A DNA stretch of 64,000 nt from Acidobacteriota bacterium (GTDB taxonomy: Bacteria; Acidobacteriota; Thermoanaerobaculia; Multivoradales; Multivoraceae): assembly GCA_026707545.1 (NCBI GenBank), contig JAPOWR010000001.1, forward strand, positions 186,001 through 250,000, written 5' to 3'. Under the pieces are notes generated by a model. That model had not been told where the DNA came from. It saw only the letters and a program-made list of their open reading frames with translations, and ran no database searches. Both the position numbers and the translations under genes were made by a program. Shown here piece by piece: positions 32,782 through 41,822 of this stretch. Each line of letters starts with the position of its first letter. Positions within the stretch are counted from its first letter, which is position 1.

Positions 32782-34107
32782 ATGGACAACCTTGCAGACA
32801 TGCCGCGTTCCCGGTTCGTGATCGAGGGCGGCAACCCGATCTCGGGCGCGCTTCAGGCGCGCGGCAACAAGAACGCGGCACTGCCGATGCTGGCCGCGGC
32901 GCTGCTAACCGACAACGAGGTCACTCTCTCCAACGTGCCGCGAATCCGGGATGTGGAAGCACAGATCGGGCTGCTCCGTCAACTCGGGGCCGACGCTGAA
33001 ATCGTGGGCGACGACACGGTCCGGATCTGCGCCTCGGGTCTGGGCGACGACGATCCCGATCCGGAACTCTGCCGCGCGATCCGCGCCTCGATCCTGCTGG
33101 CGGGCCCGCTCCTCGCGCGTCGCGGACGGGTCGGCATGCCGCCGCCCGGTGGAGACGTGATCGGTCGCAGGCGCCTCGACACGCATGTGCTGGTGCTCGA
33201 AGCCTTGGGCGCCGAGGTCACGCTCTGCCCGCGGGGCGGCCTGGAGTGCCGCGTCAACGCGCCTGGCGGTCGCCTGCGCGGGGCCGAGATCTTCCTGGAC
33301 GAGGCGTCGGTCACGGCGACGGAGAACGCGGTGATGGCTGCGTCTCTTGCGGAGGGCGAGACCCGGATCCTGAACGCCGCCAGCGAGCCCCATGTGCAGG
33401 ACCTCTGCAGGCTGCTGCGAGAAATGGGGGCGGGCATCGAGGGCCTCGGGACGAACGCTCTGACCATCGAGGGAGCGGACAGGTTGGGAGGCGCCGAGTT
33501 CGAGATCGGACCCGACTACATCGAGGTGGGATCGCTCATCACGCTGGCGGCAGTCACCGGCGGCGAGCTACGGATTCCCAACGCGCGTCCGGAGGAGCAT
33601 CGCGCGACGCGGATCGCATTCGGCCGGCTTGGCGTCGACTTCGAGGTCCGGGGCGACGGTCGCGATCTCTTCGTGCCCGGTGGCCAGGAACTCCAGGTGC
33701 GCACGGATCTGCAGGGCGCGATCCCGAAGATCGAGGACGCGCCCTGGCCCGGTTTCCCCGCCGATCTGACCTCGATCGCGGTCGTCGGAGCGACTCAGAG
33801 CCGCGGATCCGTGCTGATCCACGAGAAGCTGTTCGAGTCCCGCATGTTCTTCGTCGATCGGCTGGTGGCGATGGGGGCTCAGATCGTGCTCTGCGATCCG
33901 CACCGGGTCGTCGTCAGCGGGCCTTCCCGGCTCTATGGGCGGGACATGGTGAGCCCGGACATCCGGGCCGGCATGGCGATGCTGATCGCGGCCCTGTGCG
34001 CCGAGGGGCGCAGTGTGATCGACAACGTGCAGCAGATCGACCGCGGCTACGAGCGGATCGACGAGCGGCTCAGGTCCCTCGGCGCCGACATCGAACGCGT
34101 GGGCTAG
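32782..34107 (+). CDS. murA: UDP-N-acetylglucosamine 1-carboxyvinyltransferase
   Basis: MurA transfers enolpyruvate from PEP to UDP-GlcNAc, the first committed step of peptidoglycan synthesis. The protein has 441 residues from the ATG at 32782; the ATG at 32800 ([11 protein letters not shown]) is an equally good start. Conserved parts include RGNKNAALP with the substrate-binding lysine, the [14 protein letters not shown] segment, GPDYIEVGS and the late [15 protein letters not shown]. The loop that normally reads GGCAIG reads GGDVIG here: Asp125 replaces the cysteine that fosfomycin alkylates. It diverges from the acidic protein gene and is followed after 10 bases by the MaoC gene. Confidence 0.95.
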   Translation: MDNLADMPRSRFVIEGGNPISGALQARGNKNAALPMLAAALLTDNEVTLSNVPRIRDVEAQIGLLRQLGADAEIVGDDTVRICASGLGDDDPDPELCRAIRASILLAGPLLARRGRVGMPPPGGDVIGRRRLDTHVLVLEALGAEVTLCPRGGLECRVNAPGGRLRGAEIFLDEASVTATENAVMAASLAEGETRILNAASEPHVQDLCRLLREMGAGIEGLGTNALTIEGADRLGGAEFEIGPDYIEVGSLITLAAVTGGELRIPNARPEEHRATRIAFGRLGVDFEVRGDGRDLFVPGGQELQVRTDLQGAIPKIEDAPWPGFPADLTSIAVVGATQSRGSVLIHEKLFESRMFFVDRLVAMGAQIVLCDPHRVVVSGPSRLYGRDMVSPDIRAGMAMLIAALCAEGRSVIDNVQQIDRGYERIDERLRSLGADIERVG

Positions 34108-34117
34108 GGTTCGGACC

Positions 34118-34582
34118 ATGGCGGGCCTCTACTACGAGCAGTTCGAAGTCGGCCAACTCTTCGATCACCCGCTGCGGCGCACGGTGACCGAGGCGGACAA
34201 CGTCTTCTTCACCGCGATGACCCACAACCCGGCCGCGCTTCACCTTGACGCGGAAGCGATGAAGAACAGTGAGTTCGGCGAGCGGATCGTCAACAGTTGC
34301 TTCACCCTGAGTCTCATGGTCGGCATCTCGGTCGGCGACACGACGCTCGGCACGACGATCGCGAACCTCGGCTGGAACGACGTCGTGTTCCCCAGGCCCG
34401 TGTTTCACGGCGATACGCTGCGGATCGAGACCGAGGTGAAGGACAAGCGGGAGAGCCGCTCGCGGCCCAACGCCGGCATCGTGACCTTCGAGCACCGTGC
34501 GTACAACCAGCGCGATGAACTGGTGGCCCGGTGCACGCGGCTGGGGTTGATGCTGAAGGTGCCGGAGGGGGAGGAGTCGTGA
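34118..34582 (+). CDS. MaoC family dehydratase
   Basis: The 154-residue protein is a single hot-dog domain of the MaoC type, which hydrates or dehydrates (R)-3-hydroxyacyl-CoA or related thioesters. Family features are the N-terminal [23 protein letters not shown] pattern, NPAALHLD near residues 49-56 (catalytic Asn/His region) and FGERIVNS. The family includes mesaconyl-CoA hydratase-like members, which this one may resemble. A TAGGGT box lies 7 bases before the ATG, but it overlaps the murA stop, so co-transcription with murA is equally likely. The stop overlaps the next gene (GTGA). Confidence 0.85.
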   Translation: MAGLYYEQFEVGQLFDHPLRRTVTEADNVFFTAMTHNPAALHLDAEAMKNSEFGERIVNSCFTLSLMVGISVGDTTLGTTIANLGWNDVVFPRPVFHGDTLRIETEVKDKRESRSRPNAGIVTFEHRAYNQRDELVARCTRLGLMLKVPEGEES

Positions 34583-34833
34583 AGTTCGTCGAGCTCGCCA
34601 CGTTCGACTCCCGGCTCGAGGCCGAGACGATCGGCCACGCCCTGGACCAGTACGAGATTCCGTTCCTGGTGCAAAGTGCCGGGGTCGGCATGTTCGGCAT
34701 GGGAATGATGGGGAAGTCGCCGGTGCCGGTGAAGCTCTGCGTGCCCGACAACCGGCTGGACGAGGTGAAGGAGCTGCTGAGCTGCGTCGCCGGTCCGTTG
34801 GAAGAAGGCGAGGAGCCGCCGGCCGACGGCTGA
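34579..34833 (+). CDS. DUF2007-type putative signal-transducing protein
   Basis: The 84-residue protein starts with a GTG that overlaps the MaoC stop. It shows the DUF2007 pattern: an N-terminal strand ([11 protein letters not shown]), a helix ([16 protein letters not shown]), a second strand (PFLVQSAG), a flexible Gly/Met-rich loop (GMFGMGMMG) and a strand with a closing helix ([17 protein letters not shown]). The fold is a ferredoxin-like sandwich related to PII-type regulators, but no function is established. It converges on the phosphatase gene with 3 bases between stops. Confidence 0.75.
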   Translation: MKFVELATFDSRLEAETIGHALDQYEIPFLVQSAGVGMFGMGMMGKSPVPVKLCVPDNRLDEVKELLSCVAGPLEEGEEPPADG

Positions 34834-34836
34834 GGC

Positions 34837-35616
34837 TCAGTCGGCGAGCACTTCCAGGGCCTCGGGCAGCAGCCGGCGCGTCGTGCTGAACGCACGGTCG
34901 CCGTGGATCGTCTCGTTGCCGTCCCAGTCACCGAAGTAGCCGCCGGCTTCGCGCAGGATGACGGGAAAGGGCCCGCAGTCCCAGGCGCTCATCTTCGGGT
35001 CGACCATCAGTTCCAGCCGTCCGGTAGCGACCAGGGCGTGGCCGTAGGCGTCGGACCAGCCGACGCGGTAGGCGGTGCCCTCCATCATCCGCTGCCAGGC
35101 CTGTCGGTGGCGGGGGTCGACGAAGAGTCCCGGGTCACCAAAGGAGACGTAGCCCTCGGTCAGGCTTGACGTTTCGCGGACCTGGACCGGCTCGCCGTTC
35201 AGCGTGCAGCCGTGACCGGCGGCGGCAGCCACCGTCTCGCCGATGCCCGGGAAGTGGGCGACGCCCATCTCGACCCGTCCGTTGACTTCCAGGCCGATCA
35301 GGATCCCGTAGAGCGGCACGCCGCGGACGAAGGAGCGGGTGCCGTCGATCGGATCGACGTACCAGCGGCGTTCGGACGCGGCGGGGTCATCGTCGCCCGC
35401 ACCGAACTCCTCGCCGACCACGATGTCGCCGGGAAAAGCCTCGACGATGCGGGAGCGAATCAACTCCTCCGCGCCGCGGTCCGCTTCGGTGACCGGCGTC
35501 ATGTCACTCTTGAGCTCCGGATCGACGCCTAGCCGGAAGAACTCGAGCGTCAACTGGCCGGCGATCCAGGCGGTCTCGACCGCGAACTCGAGTTCGGCTT
35601 CGTAGCTGGCCGCCAA
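34837..35616 (-). CDS. inositol monophosphatase-family phosphatase (HisN-like)
   Basis: The protein has 259 residues. Metal and catalytic motifs are GEE (68-70), DPIDGT (88-93) and the late SAWDCGPF. The family removes phosphate from inositol phosphates, histidinol phosphate or 3'-phosphoadenosine phosphate with magnesium. The layout and the SDMTPVTEADRGAEEL start resemble HisN-type histidinol phosphatases, but no his genes are nearby. The start is a TTG at 35616 with GAGGAG 6 bases upstream; this binding site overlaps the stop of the gene before, so the two genes are coupled. Confidence 0.87.
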   Translation of the reverse strand: MAASYEAELEFAVETAWIAGQLTLEFFRLGVDPELKSDMTPVTEADRGAEELIRSRIVEAFPGDIVVGEEFGAGDDDPAASERRWYVDPIDGTRSFVRGVPLYGILIGLEVNGRVEMGVAHFPGIGETVAAAAGHGCTLNGEPVQVRETSSLTEGYVSFGDPGLFVDPRHRQAWQRMMEGTAYRVGWSDAYGHALVATGRLELMVDPKMSAWDCGPFPVILREAGGYFGDWDGNETIHGDRAFSTTRRLLPEALEVLAD

Positions 35617-35626
35617 GGTGAACTCC

Positions 35627-36670
35627 TCAGAAGGTCTCGATCGTCCGCTCGTCAGTGTTCGCCGGCAGCGCGATGTGCATCCCGTCGGCGGCGACGACCG
35701 CATCGTTCGGGGCGTCCTCGGCACGGCCGCGCATGAACACGCCCTCCGCCTGTGGCGCCGGCAGGGGCGGCACGAGGTGGCTCAGGACCAGGAGTCCGAC
35801 CTTCGCGTCAGCGGCGAGGGCGTGCACGTCGGCGGGGAAGGTGTGGTAGTCGAGCGTGTCACGGAGCAACTTCGCCGTCTGTTCGTTGCCGGCGCTTTCG
35901 AGTGCCTGCGCCGCCCCGCCGATCAGGGCGCCGGACAGGACCTCGTGGACCAGGACGTCGACGCCCTGGCTCATGGCCTCCACGTTCGCCGAACGGATCG
36001 TGTCGCCGCTGACCACGACCGAGCGACCACCGTAGTCGATCCGGTAGCCGACCGCGGGCGCGATCGGTTCATGCTCGACCAGGAACGCCGTGATCCTGAG
36101 GCCGTTCTCGTCGTAGAAGACGCGGGAGGGGGCGTCCTCGGCGAGTTCGATCGTGTGCGCGTTCGCCTTGCCGCCGTCCGGCGGAAGCAGGTCGGCACCG
36201 TGGTGGGCGACGCGGTAGGAGACGTCCAGCTCGTAGGCGGCCTGGAAGCCGGCGACGACCCGGTCGACGCCCACCGGGCCATAGACGTCGAGCGGCACTG
36301 CCCTGCCGGAGGTCCAGCTAGCGAAGACGACCTCGCCGAGTTCGCCGATGTGGTCCGAGTGGAAGTGGGTGAGCAGGACGCCGGCCAGACGGCCCGTCGG
36401 CAGTCCCCAGAGGCGCAGGTTCTCCGTCGACCCGGGGCCGACGTCGATCAGGAACATCCGGCCCCCGGCGATCACCGCCGTGCAGGGTCCGGCACGCTCG
36501 GCGCTGGGCAACGGTGAGCCGCTGCCGCAGATGACGACGTGGAGGGCGCCGTCGTCCAGGAGGGACGACCGGTTGGGAGGCAGGTTGCCGAACTGTGCTG
36601 CCGCGACGGAACTCAGGAGCAAGAGCGCAGCCGTCAGGGTAGACATGATGGCCGGGGTGCGGGGTCTCAT
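35627..36670 (-). CDS. secreted metallo-beta-lactamase-fold hydrolase (RNase Z-like subgroup)
   Basis: The 347-residue protein has a signal peptide (MRPRTPAIMSTLTAALLLLSS region, cleavage near VAAAQ) and a metallo-beta-lactamase fold. The metal motif THFHSDH is at 101-107, followed by VVVSGDTIRS and the late LVLSHLVPP. Sequence style (ICGSGSPLPSAERAGPC, IDVGPGSTENL) resembles the RNase Z and arylsulfatase-like branch, but export makes tRNA processing unlikely. The start could also be the ATG at 36646. It is the first gene of a pair with the phosphatase. Confidence 0.83.
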   Translation of the reverse strand: MRPRTPAIMSTLTAALLLLSSVAAAQFGNLPPNRSSLLDDGALHVVICGSGSPLPSAERAGPCTAVIAGGRMFLIDVGPGSTENLRLWGLPTGRLAGVLLTHFHSDHIGELGEVVFASWTSGRAVPLDVYGPVGVDRVVAGFQAAYELDVSYRVAHHGADLLPPDGGKANAHTIELAEDAPSRVFYDENGLRITAFLVEHEPIAPAVGYRIDYGGRSVVVSGDTIRSANVEAMSQGVDVLVHEVLSGALIGGAAQALESAGNEQTAKLLRDTLDYHTFPADVHALAADAKVGLLVLSHLVPPLPAPQAEGVFMRGRAEDAPNDAVVAADGMHIALPANTDERTIETF

Positions 36671-36735
36671 GGGCAGGCTCTTCTGGCAGGTCCGGCTCGG
36701 GAAGGTGGCGTCGGAAGATAGCAGCCGGCCGCGAC

Positions 36736-36741
36736 TAAGAT
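36736..36741 (+). promoter_or_regulatory. -10 box of the DUF819 gene, probable leaderless start
   Basis: TAAGAT, then 7 bases, then the ATG at 36749. No Shine-Dalgarno sequence and no recognisable -35. Confidence 0.5.
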
Positions 36742-36748
36742 CGCCCCG

Positions 36749-37960
36749 ATGGCGGAGCAGGCGCTGATCAACGACCCGACCGCGCTGCTCGTTTTCTTCG
36801 CCGGCTTCGTGGCCCTGATCTTCGTGCTGGCGCAGACGCGGCCCTTCGACCGGCTCTTCAGGTATCTGCCGCCGATCGTCTGGATCTACCTGCTGCCGGT
36901 GGTGCTCACCACCGCCGGCATCACGCCGGCCGAGTCGCCCTTCTACGACTGGTGCACGGACTACCTGATGCCGTGCTCGCTGTTCCTCCTGGTGCTGGCG
37001 ACCGACGTGCCGGCGATCAGGCGCCTGGGGCCGCTGGCGGCGGCGATGCTGCTGTCGGGGTCCGTCGGCATCGTGATCGGCGGACCGATCGCGCTGGCCA
37101 TCTTCCAGCCGTTCCTGGACGACCCGCAGATCTGGAAGGGCCTGGGTGCGCTTTCCGGCTCCTGGATCGGCGGTCTGTCGAACATGATCGCGATCAAGGA
37201 GGGCGTCGGCGCTCCCGACGACGTCTTCTCCCCGATGATCATCGTCGACTCGGTCGTCGGCTACGGCTGGATGTCGATCATCATCCTGCTCAGCGGCTAC
37301 CAGAACCGGATCGACCGCTGGAACCGGGCGCGCCGCGAAGAACTCGACGCGCTGAACCAGCGGTTGCAGCAGGTCCAGGCCGAGAACGCGCGGCCGATCA
37401 CGTTGCCCGCCTTCGCCTCCATGCTCGGCGTCGGCCTGGTGGCTAGCTGGCTCTGCATGCGCGGCGGAGAGCTGCTGCCCCAGGTCGGCTCGGTGCTGTC
37501 CCACTTCACCTGGGGCATCCTGCTGGTCGTCGCGGTCGGCCTCGCGCTGTCCTTCACGCCGGTTCGTCGTCTCGAACATCGGGGAGCGACACCCGTTGCC
37601 TACGGCGGCCTCTACCTGATGGTCGCGACGATGGGCGCGGGCGGCGATCTCGCTGCCATTGCCGAGGCGCCTCTGGTGCTGGCCGTCGGCGTCGTCTGGA
37701 TCGGCATCCACGTCGCCTGCCTGTTCCTCGCGATGCGCCTCCTGCGCGCGCCGATCTTCCTGTTCGCGACCGGCAGCATGGGCAACGTTGGCGGCGTCAT
37801 CTCGACCCCGGTCGTCGCCGGCGTGTTCCAGCCGGCCCTCGCCGCGGTCGGGGTGCTGATGGGTGTCCTCGGCAACCTGGTCGGCACGCCGCTGGGGCTA
37901 CTGTGTGCCCAGCTCATGGCCTGGGTCGCGCGGGCGTACCACGGCGCGGCTTCGCTGTAG
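36749..37960 (+). CDS. DUF819 family membrane protein (possible transporter)
   Basis: The 403-residue protein has about 10-11 membrane helices and the DUF819 (YjcL-like) pattern: PIVWIYLLPVVLTTAGITP, DYLMPCSLFLLVLATDVPAIRRLG, a SGSWIGGLSNMIAIKEG loop with conserved glycines, and a C-terminal repeat half. The symmetry of the two halves suggests a secondary transporter, but no substrate is established. A short coiled segment (EELDALNQRLQQVQAENA) joins the halves. It stands alone and converges on the DUF1232 gene. Confidence 0.83.
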   Translation: MAEQALINDPTALLVFFAGFVALIFVLAQTRPFDRLFRYLPPIVWIYLLPVVLTTAGITPAESPFYDWCTDYLMPCSLFLLVLATDVPAIRRLGPLAAAMLLSGSVGIVIGGPIALAIFQPFLDDPQIWKGLGALSGSWIGGLSNMIAIKEGVGAPDDVFSPMIIVDSVVGYGWMSIIILLSGYQNRIDRWNRARREELDALNQRLQQVQAENARPITLPAFASMLGVGLVASWLCMRGGELLPQVGSVLSHFTWGILLVVAVGLALSFTPVRRLEHRGATPVAYGGLYLMVATMGAGGDLAAIAEAPLVLAVGVVWIGIHVACLFLAMRLLRAPIFLFATGSMGNVGGVISTPVVAGVFQPALAAVGVLMGVLGNLVGTPLGLLCAQLMAWVARAYHGAASL

Positions 37961-38002
37961 GAGCGTCTGCTCGTCGAGACCCTCCGTCGCTCTGGTCCAG
38001 AG

Positions 38003-38491
38003 CTAGGCGGGTTCCGGCTCGGGCTCGCGGTCGTTGTCTCCGGCGGTGAGCGCTCTGAACAGGTCGATCTCGGTCTTGCAGGTCTTGACCACCCAGGCGA
38101 TGACCGCGGCGTCGTCGATGAAGCCGGCGACCGGGATGAAGTCGGGAATGACGTCGATGGGGATGACGAAGTAGAGGACGGCGCCGGCGATCAGGATGAG
38201 TGTCTCCTTCCGGAGACGGTAGTTGCCGCGCGCGACCGCCCGGAGCAGGTCGAACATCGTCTTCAGGTCTTCGATCACACCGCTGAGCGGGCTGGTGGCG
38301 CCGCTGGCGGAGTCGGCCTTTTCCCTGGCTTCGGCGATCATCTCGCGGAGCTTGTCCGGTGACCGGACGATCTCGGCGGCGCGGTTGCGGGCGTGGAGCG
38401 GGAGCTCCATCTCGCCGGTCTCGGGAGGCGCTGGGGGCTGCTCGGAGGCGCCTTCCACGTTGCCGCCGGTCAACTCCCGATCGGATGCCAT
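38003..38491 (-). CDS. DUF1232 (YkvA-like) membrane-associated protein
   Basis: The 162-residue protein has an N-terminal acidic, low-complexity region, a helical middle part and the DUF1232 core YFVIPIDVIPDFIPVAGFIDD at about residues 107-127 (a hydrophobic hairpin). Function of the family is unknown. It starts at 38491, inside the last 22 bases of the ALDH-like half gene, and is the last gene of the deoC run. A 15-base palindrome centred on 37996 abuts its stop codon. Confidence 0.78.
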   Translation of the reverse strand: MASDRELTGGNVEGASEQPPAPPETGEMELPLHARNRAAEIVRSPDKLREMIAEAREKADSASGATSPLSGVIEDLKTMFDLLRAVARGNYRLRKETLILIAGAVLYFVIPIDVIPDFIPVAGFIDDAAVIAWVVKTCKTEIDLFRALTAGDNDREPEPEPA

Positions 38492-39348
38492 GTCGTCTTC
38501 ACTTCCTGCAGGTCGGTGATCTCGTAGGGGCTCTGGATGTCCGTCCAATCTTCGTGCGGGCGGACCGCGACGCGCTTCAGGTTGTGGACCGCTTCGATCT
38601 CGGCGGATCTGGCGACGTCCGGGTCCGGCGAGCAGAGGAGCAGGGCATTGACGTCGCGGTGCGCGGCGAGCGGCGCGAGCATCTCGTCCCGGCGGCCGGT
38701 GAGGATGTTCACGACGCCGCCGGGTACGTCGGAGGAGTTCAGGACCTCGCCGAACGTCGTGGCCGGGAGCGGTTGGCTCCCGGTGACCAGGACGACCGTC
38801 GTGTTGCCGCCGGCGATCGCGGGGCCGATGGAGGAGACGAGGCCGAGCAGGGGCGACTCGGGGGCCAGCACGCCGACGACGCCCATCGGCTCGAGGATCG
38901 AGAAGTTGAAGTGCGAGGTGGCGACCGGGTTGACGCTGGAAAAGACCTGCTGGAACTTGTCGGTCCAGCCGGCGTAGTGGAGCAGCCGGTCGGTGGCGGC
39001 CTGGACCTCGGCCGCGGCTTCGTCCGGTGTCGCGCCGCCCGCAGCGAGCAGGGCCTCGAACTGGCCGCTTCGGCCTTCCAGCATCTCGGCGATCCGGTAG
39101 AGGATCTGGCCCCGGTTGTAGGCGGTGCGGGCGGCCCAACCGGCCTGTGCGGTGCGGGCGGCGGTCACCGCGTCCCGCACGTCCTTGCGCGAGCAGCGGC
39201 AGATGTTCGCGATCGGCGTGCCGTCGGGCGCCAGAGCCCGGTCGAAGCGGCCAGACTCGGAGCGCGGGAACTTGCCGCCGACATAGACCTTGTGGGTTTT
39301 GAGCACCGGTAGGCGGTCGGTTGCGGCCGTGGATCGCTGCTCGCTCAT
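38470..39348 (-). CDS. truncated ALDH-like protein, probably inactive
   Basis: The 292-residue protein matches only the N-terminal, cofactor-binding part of aldehyde dehydrogenases (FDRALAPDGTPIANI, SILEPMGVVGVLAPESPLLG, GGNTTVVLV, PGGVVNILTG). It stops before the ELGGK motif and the catalytic-cysteine domain. The lysine that normally follows VVL and contacts the NAD phosphate is replaced (VVLVTGSQ). It is not a frameshift remnant, because the downstream DNA encodes another protein. It starts within the stop of the full ALDH gene (ATGA), so the two are made together; a regulatory or structural subunit is a reasonable inference. Confidence 0.8.
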   Translation of the reverse strand: MSEQRSTAATDRLPVLKTHKVYVGGKFPRSESGRFDRALAPDGTPIANICRCSRKDVRDAVTAARTAQAGWAARTAYNRGQILYRIAEMLEGRSGQFEALLAAGGATPDEAAAEVQAATDRLLHYAGWTDKFQQVFSSVNPVATSHFNFSILEPMGVVGVLAPESPLLGLVSSIGPAIAGGNTTVVLVTGSQPLPATTFGEVLNSSDVPGGVVNILTGRRDEMLAPLAAHRDVNALLLCSPDPDVARSAEIEAVHNLKRVAVRPHEDWTDIQSPYEITDLQEVKTTWHPIGS

Positions 39349-40850
39349 GCCGCTTCCTCGGGCTGCAGGTAGGCGTGGAGTCCGGCGAGCCCGCCCTCGC
39401 GGCCGATCCCGCTCTCCTTGTAGCCGCCGAACGGCGCGGTCGGGTCGAACTTGTTGTAGGTGTTCGCCCACAGCACGCCGGCGCGGATCCGGCTGGTGAC
39501 CCGGAATGCCTTGGCGCCCTTGTCGCTCCAGACCCCGCCGGAGAGGCCGTAGGGGGTGTTGTTCGCCAATGCGATGCCCTCGTCGACGGTGCGGAACGTC
39601 TGCACCGCGAGCACCGGGCCGAAGATCTCCTCCTGGACCACGCGGTGGGACTGGGATGCGTGCAGGAACAGGGTCGGCCGGAACCAGTAGCCGCGCTCCG
39701 GCACCGGGCACGAGGTCTGGAAGGGCTCGGCGCCCTCCGCTTCGCCGATCTCCAGGTACTCCTCGATCTTGTCGAGTTGGGCGCGGGAGTTGATCGCTCC
39801 GATGTCCGTGTTCTTGTCGAGCGGATCGCCGACGATCAGGGTCTCCATCCGGTCCTTGAGCTTCGAGATCACCTCTTCGGCGACGGATTCCTGGACCAGC
39901 AGGCGGGAGCCGGCGCAGCAGACGTGGCCCTGGTTGAAGAAGATGCCGTTGACGATCCCCTCGACCGCCTGGTCGACGGCGGCGTCCTCGAACACCAGGT
40001 TGGCCGCCTTGCCACCGAGCTCCAGGGTGTAGTGCTTGCCGCTGCCGGCGAGCGCGCGCCGGATCAGCTTGCCGACCTCGGTGGAGCCGGTGAAGGCGAC
40101 CTTGTCGACGTCGTCGTGCTGGACGACCGCCGCGCCCGTCTCGCCGGCGCCGGTGACGATGTTGACGACGCCCGGCGGCACGCCGGCGTCGCGGATGATC
40201 TCGGCCAGTTTGAGAGCGGTGAGCGGCGTGGTCTCGGCCGGCTTGAGCACGACCGTGTTGCCGGCCGCGATGGCGGGCGCGATCTTCCAGGCCGCCATGA
40301 GCAGCGGGAAGTTCCACGGGATGACCTGGCCGGCGACCCCGAGCGCTCTGGCGCCGCGGCCGGGGAAGGCGTAGTCCAGCTTGTCCGCCCAGCCGGCGTA
40401 GTAGAAGAAGTGCGCGGCCGCCAGCGGGATGTCGACATCGCGTGACTCGCGGATCGGCTTGCCGCCGTCGAGCGACTCGGTGATCGCGAGTTCGCGGCTC
40501 CGCTCCTGGAGCACGCGGGCGATCCGGTAGACGTACTTGCCGCGTTCCCGCGGCGCGAGCCGCGACCAGATCTCGTCGTAGGCGCGCCGGGCGGCCGCCA
40601 CGGCGGCGTCAACGTCGGCCTCGGAGGCCAGGGCGACGTCCGCGATCTTGTCCTCGGTGGCCGGGTTCGCCGTCTCGAAGGTCCGGCCGTCGGCCGCGTC
40701 CGTGAAGTCGCCGTCGATGAACAGGCCGTAGCGGTTGCGGAGTTCGACGTGGTCGGTCGACTCGGGCGCCGGCGCGTAGCCCCAGCCTTCGCCGCCGCCG
40801 AGGCGGAGCTTCGGAGCCGCCGGCCCGGTTGTTTGCGTGGACTTCGTCAC
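39345..40850 (-). CDS. aldehyde dehydrogenase (NAD-dependent)
   Basis: The 501-residue protein is a complete aldehyde dehydrogenase. Motifs are IPWNFPLLMAAWK, GNTVVLKPAE, FTGSTEVGK, ELGGKAAN with the general-base glutamate, and GHVCCAGSR with the catalytic cysteine (Cys311). It oxidises an aldehyde to the acid or CoA ester. Directly downstream of deoC, the natural substrate may be the acetaldehyde that DeoC releases from deoxyribose phosphate; that is inference. The start is a GTG at 40850, 8 bases after the deoC stop, and its stop overlaps the ALDH-like half gene. Confidence 0.92.
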   Translation of the reverse strand: MTKSTQTTGPAAPKLRLGGGEGWGYAPAPESTDHVELRNRYGLFIDGDFTDAADGRTFETANPATEDKIADVALASEADVDAAVAAARRAYDEIWSRLAPRERGKYVYRIARVLQERSRELAITESLDGGKPIRESRDVDIPLAAAHFFYYAGWADKLDYAFPGRGARALGVAGQVIPWNFPLLMAAWKIAPAIAAGNTVVLKPAETTPLTALKLAEIIRDAGVPPGVVNIVTGAGETGAAVVQHDDVDKVAFTGSTEVGKLIRRALAGSGKHYTLELGGKAANLVFEDAAVDQAVEGIVNGIFFNQGHVCCAGSRLLVQESVAEEVISKLKDRMETLIVGDPLDKNTDIGAINSRAQLDKIEEYLEIGEAEGAEPFQTSCPVPERGYWFRPTLFLHASQSHRVVQEEIFGPVLAVQTFRTVDEGIALANNTPYGLSGGVWSDKGAKAFRVTSRIRAGVLWANTYNKFDPTAPFGGYKESGIGREGGLAGLHAYLQPEEAA

Positions 40851-40858
40851 TTTCGTCT

Positions 40859-41764
40859 CTACATGGAGAAGTCGTCGAACGACTGGTAGATGCCGCTTCG
40901 CTGCTTGACGATCTGGCGCAGGACGTCGTTCGCGAGTGAACTCGCGCCGAACCGGTACAGGTCGGGGTCGAGCCAGTCCTGGCCGAGCGTCTCACGCACC
41001 ATGACCAGGTGGCGGATCGCGTCCTTGGCGGTCGAGATGCCGCCCGCCGGCTTCATGCCGATCTTCTGGCCGGTGCGGCGGTAGTGGTCGCGGATGGCCT
41101 CCAGCATGACCAGGACGACGGGCATCGTGGCGGCCGGCTTGATCTTGCCCGTCGAGGTCTTGATGAAGTCGGCGCCGGAGCGCATCGCCAGGTCCGAGGC
41201 GCGGCGGACCGCGTCGAGGGTGCCGAGCTCGCCGGTCTCGAGAATCACCTTGAGGTGCGCCTCGCCGCAGGCCTCCTTGATCGAGGCGATCTCGTCCGCG
41301 GTGTAGGCGAAGTCGCCGGCCAGGAAGCGGCCGCGCGAGATCACCATGTCGACTTCGTCGGCGCCTGCCTCGACCGCCTTCCGCACCTCCAGCAGCTTGA
41401 TCTCGATCGGCGCCTGGCCGGCGGGGAAGCTGGTGGCGACCGAGGCGACGTTGATCCCGCTGCCTTCGAGCGCCCGCTTCGCGGCGCCGACCAGGGCCGG
41501 GTAGACGCAGACGGCGGCCACGTGCGGAAGATCGGGCAACGCCGCGTGAAGCTGGAGCGCCTTGGCGCAGAGCTGCCGTACCTTGCCCTCGGAGTCGGCC
41601 CCCTCGAGGGTCGTGAGATCGATCATCGACAGGGTCAGGTGCAGCGCCTGGCGCTTGGCGTCCTTCTTGATCGAGCGCGAGCAGAGTCTCGCGACCCGCT
41701 CCTCGACGCCGACGGCGTCGATTGGCGGCGACTCGAACGATGCGCTGGCAGTCGATACCTGCAT
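40859..41764 (-). CDS. deoC: deoxyribose-phosphate aldolase
   Basis: DeoC splits 2-deoxyribose 5-phosphate into acetaldehyde and glyceraldehyde 3-phosphate in nucleoside catabolism. The 301-residue protein has the Schiff-base lysine segment DFIKTSTGKIKP and the second lysine in GMKPAGGIS, plus AAVCVYPALV, ATSFPAGQ and EVDMVISRGRFL. The N-terminus is about 40 residues longer than in E. coli, as in several other bacteria. The ATG at 41764 lies 8 bases after a TAGACT box without a ribosome binding site. It heads a run with two ALDH-type genes and a DUF1232 gene and diverges from aroC. Confidence 0.93.
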   Translation of the reverse strand: MQVSTASASFESPPIDAVGVEERVARLCSRSIKKDAKRQALHLTLSMIDLTTLEGADSEGKVRQLCAKALQLHAALPDLPHVAAVCVYPALVGAAKRALEGSGINVASVATSFPAGQAPIEIKLLEVRKAVEAGADEVDMVISRGRFLAGDFAYTADEIASIKEACGEAHLKVILETGELGTLDAVRRASDLAMRSGADFIKTSTGKIKPAATMPVVLVMLEAIRDHYRRTGQKIGMKPAGGISTAKDAIRHLVMVRETLGQDWLDPDLYRFGASSLANDVLRQIVKQRSGIYQSFDDFSM

Positions 41765-41772
41765 CACCCGTC

Positions 41773-41778
41773 AGTCTA
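41773..41778 (-). promoter_or_regulatory. -10 box of deoC, probable leaderless start
   Basis: TAGACT on the minus strand, 8 bases before the ATG at 41764. No Shine-Dalgarno sequence and no clear -35. Confidence 0.5.
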
Positions 41779-41822
41779 CGCCGGTTCGGCCCGCGGCGGG
41801 GCTGTGGCAGAGTGCCCGTGTC

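Noticed and set aside
34105..34110. TAGGGT as a leaderless -10 for the MaoC gene
   Set aside because: It includes the murA stop codon and the genes are only 10 bases apart, so co-transcription explains the spacing as well.
37989..38003. 15-base palindrome GCTCTGGTCCAGAGC as a terminator or operator
   Set aside because: The loop would be a single base, no T-tract follows, and one occurrence gives no support for a regulatory site.
38003..39348. ALDH-like half gene as a frameshifted full ALDH
   Set aside because: DNA downstream of its stop encodes the DUF1232 protein in another frame, with no ALDH catalytic motifs.
39349..40317. Frame joining the ALDH-like half gene upstream into the full ALDH gene
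   Set aside because: The extension lies in another frame of the full ALDH gene and is Arg/Gly-rich; the half gene starts at 39348 with an ATGA overlap.
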